64,000 nucleotides of DNA from Flavobacterium fontis (GCF_900129405.1 NZ_FQVQ01000008.1:1-64000), one strand, 5' to 3'. Shown: positions 8,857 to 17,930, counted from the first letter of the stretch. Program-made: numbers and translations. Notes: generated from the sequence alone by a model not told the origin.

Positions 8857-8864
8857 TATTTTTG
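8857..8864 (+). promoter_or_regulatory. TAnnTTTG promoter of the cytochrome gene
   Basis: TATTTTTG lies 17 bases before the ATG at 8882 and matches the Bacteroidota -7 box. Confidence 0.5.
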
Positions 8865-8881
8865 GTCAAGAATTTTTTAAC

Positions 8882-9994
8882 ATGAGAAAATATTACCTTT
8901 TGGGGATTTTTACGGGAATCCTTTCTTTATTTATTTATTCTTGTTCTTCCAATGACAACGAGGAGTATGTGGAACCGAGCCCCGTTACGGTTGATCTCAC
9001 ACAAGTCCCTTACGCCAAGCTTTCCGATTACCACTTTTTTAAAGCGCCCATGAGTGCCATGGTGCCCGAAAAAGATGTCCATATTTACGAACCCATTAGT
9101 CAGTTATTTACGGATTATGCCCACAAAAAACGTTTTGTATGGTTGCCTCCGGGAACAAAAGCAACGTACAATGGAGACGGTTCGGTTTTGGAATTGCCTG
9201 TAGGAGCTGCCATTATCAAAAACTTTTATTACGACGAATTGCAACCTACCAATACCCGTAAAATCATTGAAACCCGCATTATGATTCGCAAATCCAACGG
9301 ATGGATTTTTGCGGAATATGTTTGGAATGACGAACAAACAGAAGCATTTTTTGATTTAAACGGAAGCAACCGCACCATCACTTTTACAGAAAACGGTGTG
9401 CAAAAAACGGCCAATTACCGTATTCCCAATGAAGCACAGTGTGTAACTTGTCATAAACTGCGGGATCCTAATACGAATATTTATTCCAATTCACCCATTG
9501 GAATCAAACCACAAAACATCAACTTTAACTATAACTATGGCGCTGAAACGAAAAATCAGTTGGCCAAATGGAAAGAGTGGGGTATTTTAGAAAGCAATGC
9601 ACCTATTTCCGACCCTGCGACCGCTATGGTTGATTATAAAGATGTATCAAAACCCCTTGAGCAGCGCGTTCGCTCTTATTTTGACATCAATTGTGCGCAT
9701 TGTCATAGTGAAAAAGGGCACTGTTATTACCGCCCGATGCGTATGAGTTTTGATGAAACCAATAACAATTTAACCAACATGGGCGTCTGTGTTCCCACGG
9801 CTGATATGCAAGACTTTCCCCCTGCGTTAATTCGTATTGTTTCGCCAAACAACATCAACCGTTCCATGTTATATTACCGTTTAAATACAGAAAATGAATC
9901 GTTTATGATGCCATTACACGGGCGTTCCATCATCCATGAGGAGGGTGTATTACTCGTAAAACAATGGATCGAATCGCTTCAACCTTGCAACTAA
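8882..9994 (+). CDS. Diheme c-type cytochrome lipoprotein (SO2930-like family)
   Basis: A 370-residue lipoprotein (lipobox-like FIYSC, followed by Ser and Asn/Asp/Glu residues). It has two CxxCH heme-attachment motifs, CVTCH near residue 184 and CAHCH near residue 272, each with the flanks of the SO2930/HNE_0200-type diheme family. The N-terminal half has the family segment 'RFVWLPPGTKATY'. It probably carries electrons in the periplasm or at the cell surface; the partner is unknown. It lies 18 bases upstream of the secreted FG-GAP protein, so the two are probably one operon. Confidence 0.8.
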   Translation: MRKYYLLGIFTGILSLFIYSCSSNDNEEYVEPSPVTVDLTQVPYAKLSDYHFFKAPMSAMVPEKDVHIYEPISQLFTDYAHKKRFVWLPPGTKATYNGDGSVLELPVGAAIIKNFYYDELQPTNTRKIIETRIMIRKSNGWIFAEYVWNDEQTEAFFDLNGSNRTITFTENGVQKTANYRIPNEAQCVTCHKLRDPNTNIYSNSPIGIKPQNINFNYNYGAETKNQLAKWKEWGILESNAPISDPATAMVDYKDVSKPLEQRVRSYFDINCAHCHSEKGHCYYRPMRMSFDETNNNLTNMGVCVPTADMQDFPPALIRIVSPNNINRSMLYYRLNTENESFMMPLHGRSIIHEEGVLLVKQWIESLQPCN

Positions 9995-10012
9995 TAACCA
10001 CTTAACAACTTT

Positions 10013-12046
10013 ATGAAAAAAATTACTTTACTCCTATCTTTCCTCGTTGTAGGATTGACGCAAGCTCAGGACACCTGCGCTACTGCACTGCCTATTACGG
10101 CGGGAACCCATGTGGTTACTGCGGTGAATGGTACCGACTTACCCCCTGCCTATTGTGCAGATAACGGATCCTTAGGCGCTAATGGAAAAGCGGAATGGTA
10201 TACCTATACCCCCACGCAAAACTACACAGTGACGATCACTTCCGACATTGCAGCCAATACACCACGAGTAGACACCCGTCTTCACGTGTACACAGGTTCA
10301 TGTGGCGCTATGGTGTGTTTTGATGGTGACGACGATAGCGGTCAGAATTATTCTTCGGTAGCTACCTTCAACGTAACCGCAGGAACAACCTACACTATCG
10401 TTTGGGACAACCGCTGGACCAGTAATGGGTTTACTTTTCAATTAATCGAAAATGCAGTTGTGGTACAACCGACAGCGCCTATTACGTACAACGCACAAAC
10501 GGTTTCGACCATCAATAACCAATACAATATTTGTGTGGTTGATATGAACAACGACGGATTGGATGACATCGTAGGGATTAGTACAGGAACAATGAAAGTT
10601 CATTACCAAACGGCTACTCCCGGAACTTTCAACATTGTAAGTTATCCTTTTTCCAATGTAAATTTCTACCCTTCTTGGAGTTTGGCTGCTGGTGATTATA
10701 ACAAAGACGGTTACAATGATATCGTGTTAGGTGCTGGTCAAGGATTATCCATCTTGCGTTCTGGAAACAACGGTACACAATATACCGGAATTACCCCCGG
10801 AGAATATATCTTCTGTCAGCGTACCAACTTCGCCGATTTGAATAAAGATGGGAACTTAGATATCTTCTCCTGTCACGACATCAATGAAAACGTTTATTAT
10901 TTGAATGATGGCGCAGGAAATCTTACCTACTTCCAAGCGAATGTAACGCCTGGCGCGATGGCCATCAGTAATGGCGGTGGAAATTATGCAACCTTGTTTA
11001 CCGATTTTGATAACGATGGCGATTCAGATGTATTTATTTCAAAATGTTCTGGCCCTCCATGTCAGTTGATTCGTTACGATGGGGGTACTACCTATACCAA
11101 CGTTTCTGCAGCTACTGGGGTAAATGTAACACCGATTCAAACGTGGTCCTCGGGAATTGCCGATTTTGACAATGATGGTGATATGGATGTAATCATTACG
11201 GCTAGTGCGGGTTCACACCGTTTCTTCAGAAATAACTTCGAAACTACGGGTGCCTTAAGTGCATTTACCAACATCACTACAGGTTCAGGTTGGGATACCA
11301 ATACATCAACCAACATTGACAACATCGCTTACGACTTTGACAACGACGGAAAAGTAGACGTATTGGGCGGTGGAAACAAAATCATGTTCAACCAAGGAAA
11401 CAATACGTTCCAAGGCGTAACCTACACAGGTATTGGCGTGGGAGCTGTGGGCGACTTAAACAACGATGGTTTCTTGGATATTCAAAACGGATCTACTATT
11501 CGTTATGCTGTACCCAACGGGAACAACTGGTTAAAAGTTCGCTTAAACGGTGTACAAAGCAACAGCAACGGTATTGGGGCGCGCATTGAAATCTACGGTG
11601 CCTTCGGAAAACAAATTCGCGATGTACGCAGTGGAGAAGGATTCCGTTATATGAGTTCAATTAATGCTCACTTTGGTATTGGAACCAACACAGCCATTAC
11701 CCAAGTAATTATCCGTTGGCCTTCAGGGATTGTCGATACCATCAACAACCCCAACATTAACCAATTGTTGACCGTAACCGAAGGCTCTAGCTTGAATAAT
11801 CCTTCTTTTGACAGTTCAACAGTAAGTGTATTCCCTATCCCAACGCGCAACCTATTGACCATTAAAACGCAAGAGGGCTTCACCGCAGTGCAAGCTGAAG
11901 TATACGACTTAAACGGTCGCTTGGTATTGTCTTCCAAAATTGAAAACGAATCAATCTCGTTACAATCTCTAGAAAATGGCAATTACTTGTTGATGGTTAT
12001 GGATGCAAATGGTGCCAAATTCACCCAGAAAATTGTGAAAAACTAA
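10013..12046 (+). CDS. FG-GAP/ASPIC-UnbV repeat protein with T9SS type A sorting domain
   Basis: A 677-residue secreted protein. After the signal peptide (to about residue 18) comes an immunoglobulin-like N-terminal domain. It is followed by seven Asp-rich calcium-binding loops of the VCBS/FG-GAP type (DMNNDGLDD, DYNKDGYND, DLNKDGNLD, DFDNDGDSD, DFDNDGDMD, DFDNDGKVD, DLNNDGFLD), which suggest a beta-propeller. An ASPIC/UnbV domain with 'FGIGTNTAITQVIIRWPSG' follows. The C-terminus ('VSVFPIPTRNLLTIK' ... 'YDLNGRLV' ... 'FTQKIVKN') is a type A sorting signal for type IX secretion. Cell-surface or released; ligand unknown. Confidence 0.9.
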   Translation: MKKITLLLSFLVVGLTQAQDTCATALPITAGTHVVTAVNGTDLPPAYCADNGSLGANGKAEWYTYTPTQNYTVTITSDIAANTPRVDTRLHVYTGSCGAMVCFDGDDDSGQNYSSVATFNVTAGTTYTIVWDNRWTSNGFTFQLIENAVVVQPTAPITYNAQTVSTINNQYNICVVDMNNDGLDDIVGISTGTMKVHYQTATPGTFNIVSYPFSNVNFYPSWSLAAGDYNKDGYNDIVLGAGQGLSILRSGNNGTQYTGITPGEYIFCQRTNFADLNKDGNLDIFSCHDINENVYYLNDGAGNLTYFQANVTPGAMAISNGGGNYATLFTDFDNDGDSDVFISKCSGPPCQLIRYDGGTTYTNVSAATGVNVTPIQTWSSGIADFDNDGDMDVIITASAGSHRFFRNNFETTGALSAFTNITTGSGWDTNTSTNIDNIAYDFDNDGKVDVLGGGNKIMFNQGNNTFQGVTYTGIGVGAVGDLNNDGFLDIQNGSTIRYAVPNGNNWLKVRLNGVQSNSNGIGARIEIYGAFGKQIRDVRSGEGFRYMSSINAHFGIGTNTAITQVIIRWPSGIVDTINNPNINQLLTVTEGSSLNNPSFDSSTVSVFPIPTRNLLTIKTQEGFTAVQAEVYDLNGRLVLSSKIENESISLQSLENGNYLLMVMDANGAKFTQKIVKN

Positions 12047-12069
12047 CACATTCCATATTAGAAAAAACA

Positions 12070-12098
12070 AAAAGCTCCGAGTACATCGGAGCTTTTTT
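12070..12098. terminator. Bidirectional terminator
   Basis: The 11-bp stem AAAAGCTCCGA / TCGGAGCTTTT around a GTACA loop has T-runs on both strands. It separates the converging FG-GAP protein and K+ channel genes. Confidence 0.9.
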
Positions 12099-13054
12099 TA
12101 TAGGGTAACTTTTTCAAAGGCATGCAGTTTGTCAATATGCAGCAGCGTTTTTCTTTGGTAGCCATCACGGGAAAACATGGGTAAAAAGCGAGCCCCATAA
12201 ACAACCTCATCAAAAGTATACGAAGCGCGTTTTACCACCGAAGTACTAAACATATCATCAAATACCTTGATAAACACAATCAATTCCCCTACCGTATCTT
12301 GAAAATCACTTTCGGTAAATTGATACAACGGACTCTGAGGCGTGATCGGATGGACTAAAGTCCAATTTAGATTCAAGGCATTGATTTTATCCAACTCCAA
12401 CTCCAAGGTGAAAAATTTGTTGACTTTTTGGCCGTTTTCCTCCACATGCATCCCCAAGGTAACCCGCGCCTCTGCATCGGATAAATTGACATTCTTAAAG
12501 GGACATAAGCGCAACATCAAGGCGGTACCGTCTTTGTAAGGAGCAATCAAAGCATGGTTGGAAAACAAAAGATGGGCTTTGGGTTGGCTAAACCGACCGT
12601 AAAACAAACCCGTAGCAATCGCAAAACTCAACAAGCCCGACAAGGCTTCAACAGCGGCGATAAAACTGGCCAAAAAACCACGCGGACTCACATGACCGTA
12701 ACCCACTGTGGTAAAGGTTTGTACACTAAAAAAGAACGCTTGTCCAAAAGCATCCCAAGGCGAAGTGACAGTCACCCCATTGAGATGGTCTACGCCAATA
12801 AGCACATAAAGTGTGGCAAAAAAAGCATTCACCAAAAAATAAAACAGAAGGATAATCAATAAAAACTTCCATCGCGGTAAGGTCAGCATCGTATGGTACC
12901 AACTTATGGTATCTAAAAATGGAAATCCTGTAAGTCGAATATTGGCTTTTCCAGATTTGGTAAAGAAACGTCCCCCATAACTGGAAGCATTGGTCCCTAA
13001 ACCGGTATTGGCTTCAGTTTTGGCTTGGGCATTGAAGGTTTTTCGAAAATCCAT
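12098..13054 (-). CDS. Inward-rectifier potassium channel (KirBac-like)
   Basis: A 318-residue channel. The first transmembrane helix lies at about residues 63-88. The pore helix and selectivity filter TVGYG are at residues 116-120. The second transmembrane helix is at about 127-149. The rest is the cytoplasmic immunoglobulin-like Kir domain ('ALMLRLCPFKN', 'LTWTL'-type LNWTLVHPI, 'FDDMFSTSVVKRASYTFDEV'). The architecture and length fit bacterial Kir channels, which are regulated by lipid or pH. It is monocistronic and converges on the secreted protein gene. Confidence 0.93.
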   Translation of the reverse strand: MDFRKTFNAQAKTEANTGLGTNASSYGGRFFTKSGKANIRLTGFPFLDTISWYHTMLTLPRWKFLLIILLFYFLVNAFFATLYVLIGVDHLNGVTVTSPWDAFGQAFFFSVQTFTTVGYGHVSPRGFLASFIAAVEALSGLLSFAIATGLFYGRFSQPKAHLLFSNHALIAPYKDGTALMLRLCPFKNVNLSDAEARVTLGMHVEENGQKVNKFFTLELELDKINALNLNWTLVHPITPQSPLYQFTESDFQDTVGELIVFIKVFDDMFSTSVVKRASYTFDEVVYGARFLPMFSRDGYQRKTLLHIDKLHAFEKVTL

Positions 13055-13090
13055 AAGGGTTATTTTGAGGTAAAACTACACTTTTTACAC

Positions 13091-13113
13091 AAAAAAACCG
13101 CTCCGAAGAGCGG
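13091..13113 (-). terminator. carB terminator
   Basis: On the minus strand CCGCTC-TTCG-GAGCGG is followed by seven T. The loop is a cUUCGg tetraloop. It lies within 32 bases of the carB stop. Confidence 0.92.
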
Positions 13114-13121
13114 TACTATAC

Positions 13122-15974
13122 TTATTTAGACAAATACATTTTTCGTCGGGAATAGAGATCGTAAAACTGATCGTCTTTTAAATCCTCAATAAACAAGATA
13201 CTCTCGCCTGTGGATTTCATTTCTGGACCCAAGGCCTTGTTAACGTTGGGGAATTTATTAAAAGAAAACACGGGTTGCTTGATGGCAAAACCATTTAACT
13301 TCGGATTAAAATCGAAATCGCTAACCTTCTTCTCGCCCAACATCACCTTGGTGGCATAATTCACATAGGGTTCGCCATACGCTTTGGCAATAAAAGGCAC
13401 CGTACGTGAAGCCCGGGGATTGGCTTCGATGATGTATACAATATCATCCTTAATCGCAAATTGAATGTTGATCAGCCCTACCGTTTGAAGCGCTAATGCG
13501 ATGTTTTTAGTATGGTCTTTAATTTGTTGCATCACAAACTCGCCCAAGTTAAACGGAGGCAATGTCGCATTACTGTCGCCCGAGTGGATTCCACAAGGTT
13601 CGATATGCTCCATGATTCCGATGATGTAAACATTTTCACCATCACAAATTGCATCAGCTTCGGCTTCAATCGCACCATCTAAGTAGTAATCCAAAAGCAA
13701 TTTATTATTCGGAATATGTTTTAAAATCTCGATCACATGCTCTTCCAACTCTTGCTTGTTAATCACAATTTTCATGCCTTGTCCGCCCAATACATAAGAG
13801 GGACGAACTAACAAGGGGAATTCCAATTCGTCTGCCAATTGCAAGGCTTGATCGGCGTTTTCGGCTACCCCAAATTTAGGATACGGAATATTCAATTCTT
13901 TCAACAAGCCCGAAAAACGACCGCGATCTTCGGCTAAATCCAAGGCATCGTAACTGGTTCCGAAGATTTTTATCCCGTAGCGGTTTAATTTTTCAGCCAA
14001 CTTCAAGGCCGTTTGTCCTCCCAACTGCACAATTACACCATCGGGTTTTTCGTGCTGGATGATGTCGTAAATATGTTCCCAAAACACGGGTTCAAAATAC
14101 AACTTATCGGCCGTATCAAAATCGGTTGAAACCGTTTCTGGATTACAGTTGATCATAATGGTTTCATAGCCGCATTCTTTGGCCGCCAAAACCCCGTGCA
14201 CACAGGAATAATCAAATTCAATACCCTGCCCAATTCGGTTAGGCCCTGACCCCAACACCACAACCTTCTTACGGTCGGTGACTACACTTTCATTGGCCGT
14301 ATATCGTTCTCCTGTAGGCGTCTCAATTTCTGCCTCAAAAGTCGAATAATAGTAGGGCGTTTGCGCTTTAAATTCGGCCGCACACGTATCGACCAATTTA
14401 TAAACCCGTCGCACATTCATTTCTTCCCGCAAACGGTGCACCTGACTCTCCAAACAGCCCAGCATGTGTGCAATTTGACGGTCGCCATAGCCTTTTTGCT
14501 TGGCTTCCAGGAGCAACTCTTTCGGAAGCGTATCGATACGGTAGTTTGAGATTTCTTTTTCCAACAAATACAATTCCTCGTATTGCTTCAAGAACCACAT
14601 ATCGATTTTGGTAATCTCATGAATACGACTCAGCGGAATCCCCATTTGAATCGCATCGTAAATCACAAATACACGATCCCAACTGGCATAGGTGAGTTTT
14701 TCAATAATTTGTTCGTAGTTTTTATAGCCTTTTCCATCTGCGCCCAACCCATTGCGTTTGATTTCCAACGACTGGGTTGCTTTGTGCAAGGCTTCTTGAA
14801 ACGAACGTCCAATACCCATTACCTCGCCTACCGATTTCATTTGTAAGCCCAGCGTTCGGTCGGCGCCTTCAAACTTATCGAAGTTCCAACGCGGGATTTT
14901 CACAATCACATAGTCCAACGTAGGTTCAAACAAAGCAGAGGTCGATTTGGTAATTTGATTTTGCAATTCGTCGAGCGTATACCCTAATGCCAATTTGGTA
15001 GCAATCTTCGCGATGGGATAGCCCGTTGCTTTTGACGCCAAAGCCGAAGAGCGCGATACCCGTGGATTGATTTCAATCGCGACGATATCTTCTTTTTCGT
15101 CAGGGGAAACGGCAAACTGCACATTACATCCTCCGGCAAAGTTTCCAATCGAGCGCATCATGTGAATCGCCATGTCGCGCATTTTTTGGAAAGTACGATC
15201 TGACAAGGTCATCGCAGGCGCCACGGTAATCGAGTCGCCGGTGTGAATTCCCATAGGATCCATATTTTCGATAGAACAAATGATGACAACATTGTCATTT
15301 TGATCCCGTAACAATTCCAATTCATATTCTTTCCACCCCAACAAAGCCTTGTCAATCAATACTTCGTGAATGGGGGACGCTTCTAAACCGCGGGTCAACA
15401 ACTCATCAAAATCCTCTTTGCGATGCACAAAAGCGGCGCCTGTCCCCCCGAGCGTAAACGAGGGACGAATAACTAACGGAAACCCAAATTCCTGGGCTAT
15501 TTCTTTTCCTTTCAAGAACGAGTTGGCCGTCTTAGCGGGCGCATACGGAATTCCGATTTCACTCAACAGCGTTTTAAATTGGTCGCGGTCCTCGGTAACG
15601 TTAATCGCATTGATGTCGACCCCAATTAAGCGTACATTAAAATCTTTCCAAATCCCCTTTTCTTCCGCCTCCAAACACAAGTTCAACGCCGTTTGTCCGC
15701 CCATGGTTGGGAGTACGGCATCGATGTTGGGATGCGCTTTGAGAATTTCAATAATCGATTTGGTCGTAAGCGGCTTGAGGTATACATGATCGGCCATAGC
15801 GGGGTCGGTCATGATGGTCGCGGGGTTGGAATTGATAAGGATGACCTCGATTCCTTCTTCGCGAAGGGAGCGGGCCGATTGTGACCCAGAGTAGTCAAAT
15901 TCACAGGCTTGACCAATAATGATCGGACCTGAACCAATAATCAAAACGGATTTGATAGCGGAATCTTTCGGCAT
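13122..15974 (-). CDS. carB: Carbamoyl-phosphate synthase large subunit, short form
   Basis: Makes carbamoyl phosphate from bicarbonate, ATP and the ammonia delivered by CarA, for pyrimidine and arginine synthesis. At 950 residues it has both ATP-grasp halves: 'IIIGQACEFDYSGSQ' and 'VIRPSFTLGGTG' in the first, 'GSGPNRIGQGIEFDYSC' and 'LVRPSYVLGGQGM' in the second. It stops soon after 'ALGPEMKSTGE'. The C-terminal MGS-like regulatory domain of the E. coli enzyme (about 1070 residues) is absent, so UMP/ornithine control of that type is not expected. carA is not adjacent. Confidence 0.96.
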   Translation of the reverse strand: MPKDSAIKSVLIIGSGPIIIGQACEFDYSGSQSARSLREEGIEVILINSNPATIMTDPAMADHVYLKPLTTKSIIEILKAHPNIDAVLPTMGGQTALNLCLEAEEKGIWKDFNVRLIGVDINAINVTEDRDQFKTLLSEIGIPYAPAKTANSFLKGKEIAQEFGFPLVIRPSFTLGGTGAAFVHRKEDFDELLTRGLEASPIHEVLIDKALLGWKEYELELLRDQNDNVVIICSIENMDPMGIHTGDSITVAPAMTLSDRTFQKMRDMAIHMMRSIGNFAGGCNVQFAVSPDEKEDIVAIEINPRVSRSSALASKATGYPIAKIATKLALGYTLDELQNQITKSTSALFEPTLDYVIVKIPRWNFDKFEGADRTLGLQMKSVGEVMGIGRSFQEALHKATQSLEIKRNGLGADGKGYKNYEQIIEKLTYASWDRVFVIYDAIQMGIPLSRIHEITKIDMWFLKQYEELYLLEKEISNYRIDTLPKELLLEAKQKGYGDRQIAHMLGCLESQVHRLREEMNVRRVYKLVDTCAAEFKAQTPYYYSTFEAEIETPTGERYTANESVVTDRKKVVVLGSGPNRIGQGIEFDYSCVHGVLAAKECGYETIMINCNPETVSTDFDTADKLYFEPVFWEHIYDIIQHEKPDGVIVQLGGQTALKLAEKLNRYGIKIFGTSYDALDLAEDRGRFSGLLKELNIPYPKFGVAENADQALQLADELEFPLLVRPSYVLGGQGMKIVINKQELEEHVIEILKHIPNNKLLLDYYLDGAIEAEADAICDGENVYIIGIMEHIEPCGIHSGDSNATLPPFNLGEFVMQQIKDHTKNIALALQTVGLINIQFAIKDDIVYIIEANPRASRTVPFIAKAYGEPYVNYATKVMLGEKKVSDFDFNPKLNGFAIKQPVFSFNKFPNVNKALGPEMKSTGESILFIEDLKDDQFYDLYSRRKMYLSK

Positions 15975-16010
15975 GTGGTGTAGTAGTTTAGTCGTTTAGG
16001 TTGTGTGTGT

Positions 16011-16018
16011 CAAAATTA
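16011..16018 (-). promoter_or_regulatory. TAnnTTTG promoter of carB
   Basis: TAATTTTG on the minus strand, 36 bases upstream of the carB ATG. Confidence 0.5.
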
Positions 16019-16082
16019 GTCGGTTTCCAAAACTTATGAAAAAATCGGAGTTGCCAACTTATCATTAGTTATAAACAGGATA

Positions 16083-16113
16083 AAAAAAAGGCGCTACCGA
16101 TAAAAGTAACGCC
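16083..16113 (-). terminator. rpmH terminator
   Basis: On the minus strand an inverted repeat GGCGTTAC / GTAGCGCC (one mismatch) is followed by a T-run, starting 23 bases after the rpmH stop. Confidence 0.8.
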
Positions 16114-16135
16114 TTATGCTATGATGAATACATCA

Positions 16136-16297
16136 TTATTTCTTATGTCTTGGTTCAGAAGATACCGTCAACTTATGTCTTCCTTTGGCACGACGACGAG
16201 CAAGGACTTTTCTACCATTTGCAGTAGCCATTCTCTCCATAAACCCGTGTTTATTTCTTCTTTTTCTTTTCGAGGGTTGAAATGTTCTTTTACTCAT
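16136..16297 (-). CDS. rpmH: 50S ribosomal protein L34
   Basis: A 53-codon gene. Translation gives [19 protein letters not shown], then '[20 protein letters not shown]', ending [14 protein letters not shown], a standard L34. It lies in the large subunit near the start of domains I and III. It has a good promoter (16358-16387) and its own terminator, so it is monocistronic. A longer frame on the opposite strand over this gene is spurious. dnaA and rnpA, the usual neighbours in many phyla, are not here. Confidence 0.97.
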   Translation of the reverse strand: MSKRTFQPSKRKRRNKHGFMERMATANGRKVLARRRAKGRHKLTVSSEPRHKK

Positions 16298-16357
16298 TGT
16301 TCGATATCTTTAAAATCTGGTACTTGTTCGCTGTCTACGGCTTTTCAAAACCGAGTG

Positions 16358-16387
16358 CAAATATACAAAGCTTTTTATTACATGCAA
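16358..16387 (-). promoter_or_regulatory. rpmH promoter (TTG-N19-TATATTTG)
   Basis: Minus-strand -7 box TATATTTG at 16358-16365 with a TTG at 16385-16387, spacer 19, as in the Bacteroidota primary sigma factor consensus. Confidence 0.75.
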
Positions 16388-16421
16388 GTGCTTTTTTAAA
16401 AATATTTCAAATTCCTTTTAC

Positions 16422-16429
16422 TACATTTG
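16422..16429 (+). promoter_or_regulatory. TAnnTTTG promoter of the TPR-like gene
   Basis: TACATTTG, 19 bases before the ATG at 16449; divergent from the rpmH promoter. Confidence 0.5.
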
Positions 16430-16448
16430 CAACCTAAATTTTACCCTC

Positions 16449-16964
16449 ATGTTTCACAGAAATAGTAAGATCGTTTTAACCGTCCTGATTTTTGCAGCAG
16501 CGGTTTGGCAATTCACCGAAAACAACATTGGCAATGGGATTTTTTTGATATTAGTGGCATTGATTCCGTTGGCCTTATACTTCCGTAATGAGTACATCTT
16601 GTTGGCGTTTTTACAAATGCGAAAACAAAATTTCCCTGGGGCTCAAAAATGGTTGTCCAAAATCAAAAACCCAGAAACCGCTTTGATTCGCAAACAACAA
16701 GGCTACTACAATTACCTGCAAGGCTTGATGGTGTCGCAAACCAACTTGAACCAAGCCGAGAAGTTTTTCAAAAAAGCCATCGAATTGGGGTTGAATATGG
16801 ACATGGACTTGGCCGTAGCCAAACTCAACTTGGCCGGAATCGCCTTATCCCGTCGTCGAAAAATGGAAGCGACGAACTTGATCAACGAAGTCAAAAAACT
16901 CGACAAGCAAGGCATGCTGAAAGAGCAAATCACCATGATGAAAGAACAGCTGAAACGCATTTAA
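16449..16964 (+). CDS. Membrane protein with TPR-like repeats
   Basis: 171 residues. Two hydrophobic segments near residues 9-24 and 29-44 anchor it. The rest is helical with TPR-like spacing: 'AQKWLSKIKNPETALIRKQQ', then 'NLNQAEKFFKKAIELGL', then 'DLAVAKLNLAGIALSRRRKM'. Probably a scaffold at the inner membrane; no partner can be named. Monocistronic, with promoter and terminator. Confidence 0.7.
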   Translation: MFHRNSKIVLTVLIFAAAVWQFTENNIGNGIFLILVALIPLALYFRNEYILLAFLQMRKQNFPGAQKWLSKIKNPETALIRKQQGYYNYLQGLMVSQTNLNQAEKFFKKAIELGLNMDMDLAVAKLNLAGIALSRRRKMEATNLINEVKKLDKQGMLKEQITMMKEQLKRI

Positions 16965-16966
16965 TG

Positions 16967-16993
16967 AAAAGACTCCGAAAGGGGTCTTTTTTT
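16967..16993 (+). terminator. Terminator
   Basis: AAAAGACTCC-GAAA-GGGGTCTTTT followed by more T, three bases after the stop at 16964. Confidence 0.9.
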
Positions 16994-17002
16994 TATGCTA
17001 AA

Positions 17003-17026
17003 TTTTAAATTAGAAATTAGAAATGA
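17003..17026. repeat. AATTAGAA word repeat
   Basis: The short run AAATTAGAAATTAGAAATG lies just past the terminator. It is one of several unrelated word repeats in intergenic DNA of this window. Confidence 0.6.
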
Positions 17027-17060
17027 GGGGACTCTTGAAAAGTGTTTAGAAGAAAGAGGA

Positions 17061-17573
17061 AAGAAGCAAGAGAAAAGAAGGCGCGTTTTATGATCATGGT
17101 TCACGCTACACTATTAACCCCTTTACACTTTTACACCAATTAACCTTTTAAACTTTATGCAAACTTCATGATACTTTGTGCTCCAAAATTTCAAAACATT
17201 AAGGAATTAAGACTACTCACTATACCGCATAAATTAAGACGATTAAGCAAGCTAAAAAACTAGTTTTTCTAGTCTTAAATCTTAGTGACTTTGAGTCTTC
17301 GTGGCAAATAGAAAAAAGAAGCAAGAAAAAAGAAGACGCGTTTTATGATCATGGTTCACGCTACACTATTAACCCCCTTACACTTATAAACCAATTAACC
17401 TTTTAAACTTTGTGCAAACATCGTGATACTTTGTACTCCAAAATTTCAAAACATTAAGGAATTAAGACTACTCACTATACCGCATAAATTAAGACGATTA
17501 AGCAGGCCAAAAAACTAGTTTTTCTAGTCTTAAATCTTAGTGACTTTGAGTCTTCGTGGCAAATAGAAAAAAG
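17061..17573. repeat. 255-bp tandem duplication in noncoding DNA
   Basis: The block starting AAGAAGCAAG at 17061 recurs at 17316, an offset of 255 bases, with only scattered differences. The purine-rich start recurs a third time near 17570. Each unit contains a CTAGTTTTTCTAG palindrome and the phrase TTAGTGACTTTGAGTCTTCG. There is no open frame of note. The fresh similarity of the copies suggests a recent duplication. Confidence 0.9.
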
Positions 17574-17616
17574 AGCAAAGAAGCAAGAGCAAAAACTTGC
17601 TTTGGGAGGTGAGGAA

Positions 17617-17698
17617 GCTAATTGCTGATGGCTGATCGCTAATCGCTGACTGCTAAAATGACTTACGACTAATCCACTTACGACTTACGACTAACCTC
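17617..17698. repeat. GCTGAT / GACTTACGACTAA word-repeat tract
   Basis: GCTGATGGCTGATCGCTAAT-type units pass into TGACTTACGACTAATCC-type units. It is the same style of degenerate word repetition as the TGAACAC tracts but uses a different word. Confidence 0.7.
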
Positions 17699-17767
17699 CG
17701 TCAAGACAAAAAGTAAAGAATCAATTAGTTGCAGACATAACCAACAAAAGACACCAACCTCCCGCAG

Positions 17768-17930
17768 AAGTTCTTTTTTGTAGCTATTTCCTGTTGTTCG
17801 TTGCATGTCCTCAGTGGCCTGCGTGTTTTTACTACGCCGTGCTCAAGCTTCTTGGGTCGCTCTCGCTCGGCGGTAAAAACCAACGCATCCCCCTTCCGGG
17901 CTTTCCACTGCCACCAGGGCTAGGGTTTCA
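17768..17930 (-). repeat. GC-rich intergenic element (AGCCCTG...GGAAAGCCCGG type)
   Basis: Much more GC-rich than its surroundings. Minus-strand landmarks, in order: AGCCCTGGTGGCAGTGGAAA, GCCCGGAAGG, CGCCGAGCGAGAGCGACCC and GAACAACAGGAAATAGC. From memory, elements opening with AGCCCTG and GGAAAGCCCGG are common between genes in flavobacteria; I could not check this. A 95-codon plus-strand frame over it has no protein-like character. Function unknown. Confidence 0.5.

Noticed and set aside
16121..16399. Plus-strand 92-codon frame
   Set aside because: It is antisense to rpmH, which has an L34 sequence, a promoter and a terminator.
15975..16448. Replication origin near rpmH
   Set aside because: No dnaA, no cluster of DnaA boxes and no rnpA; only promoters and a terminator are present.
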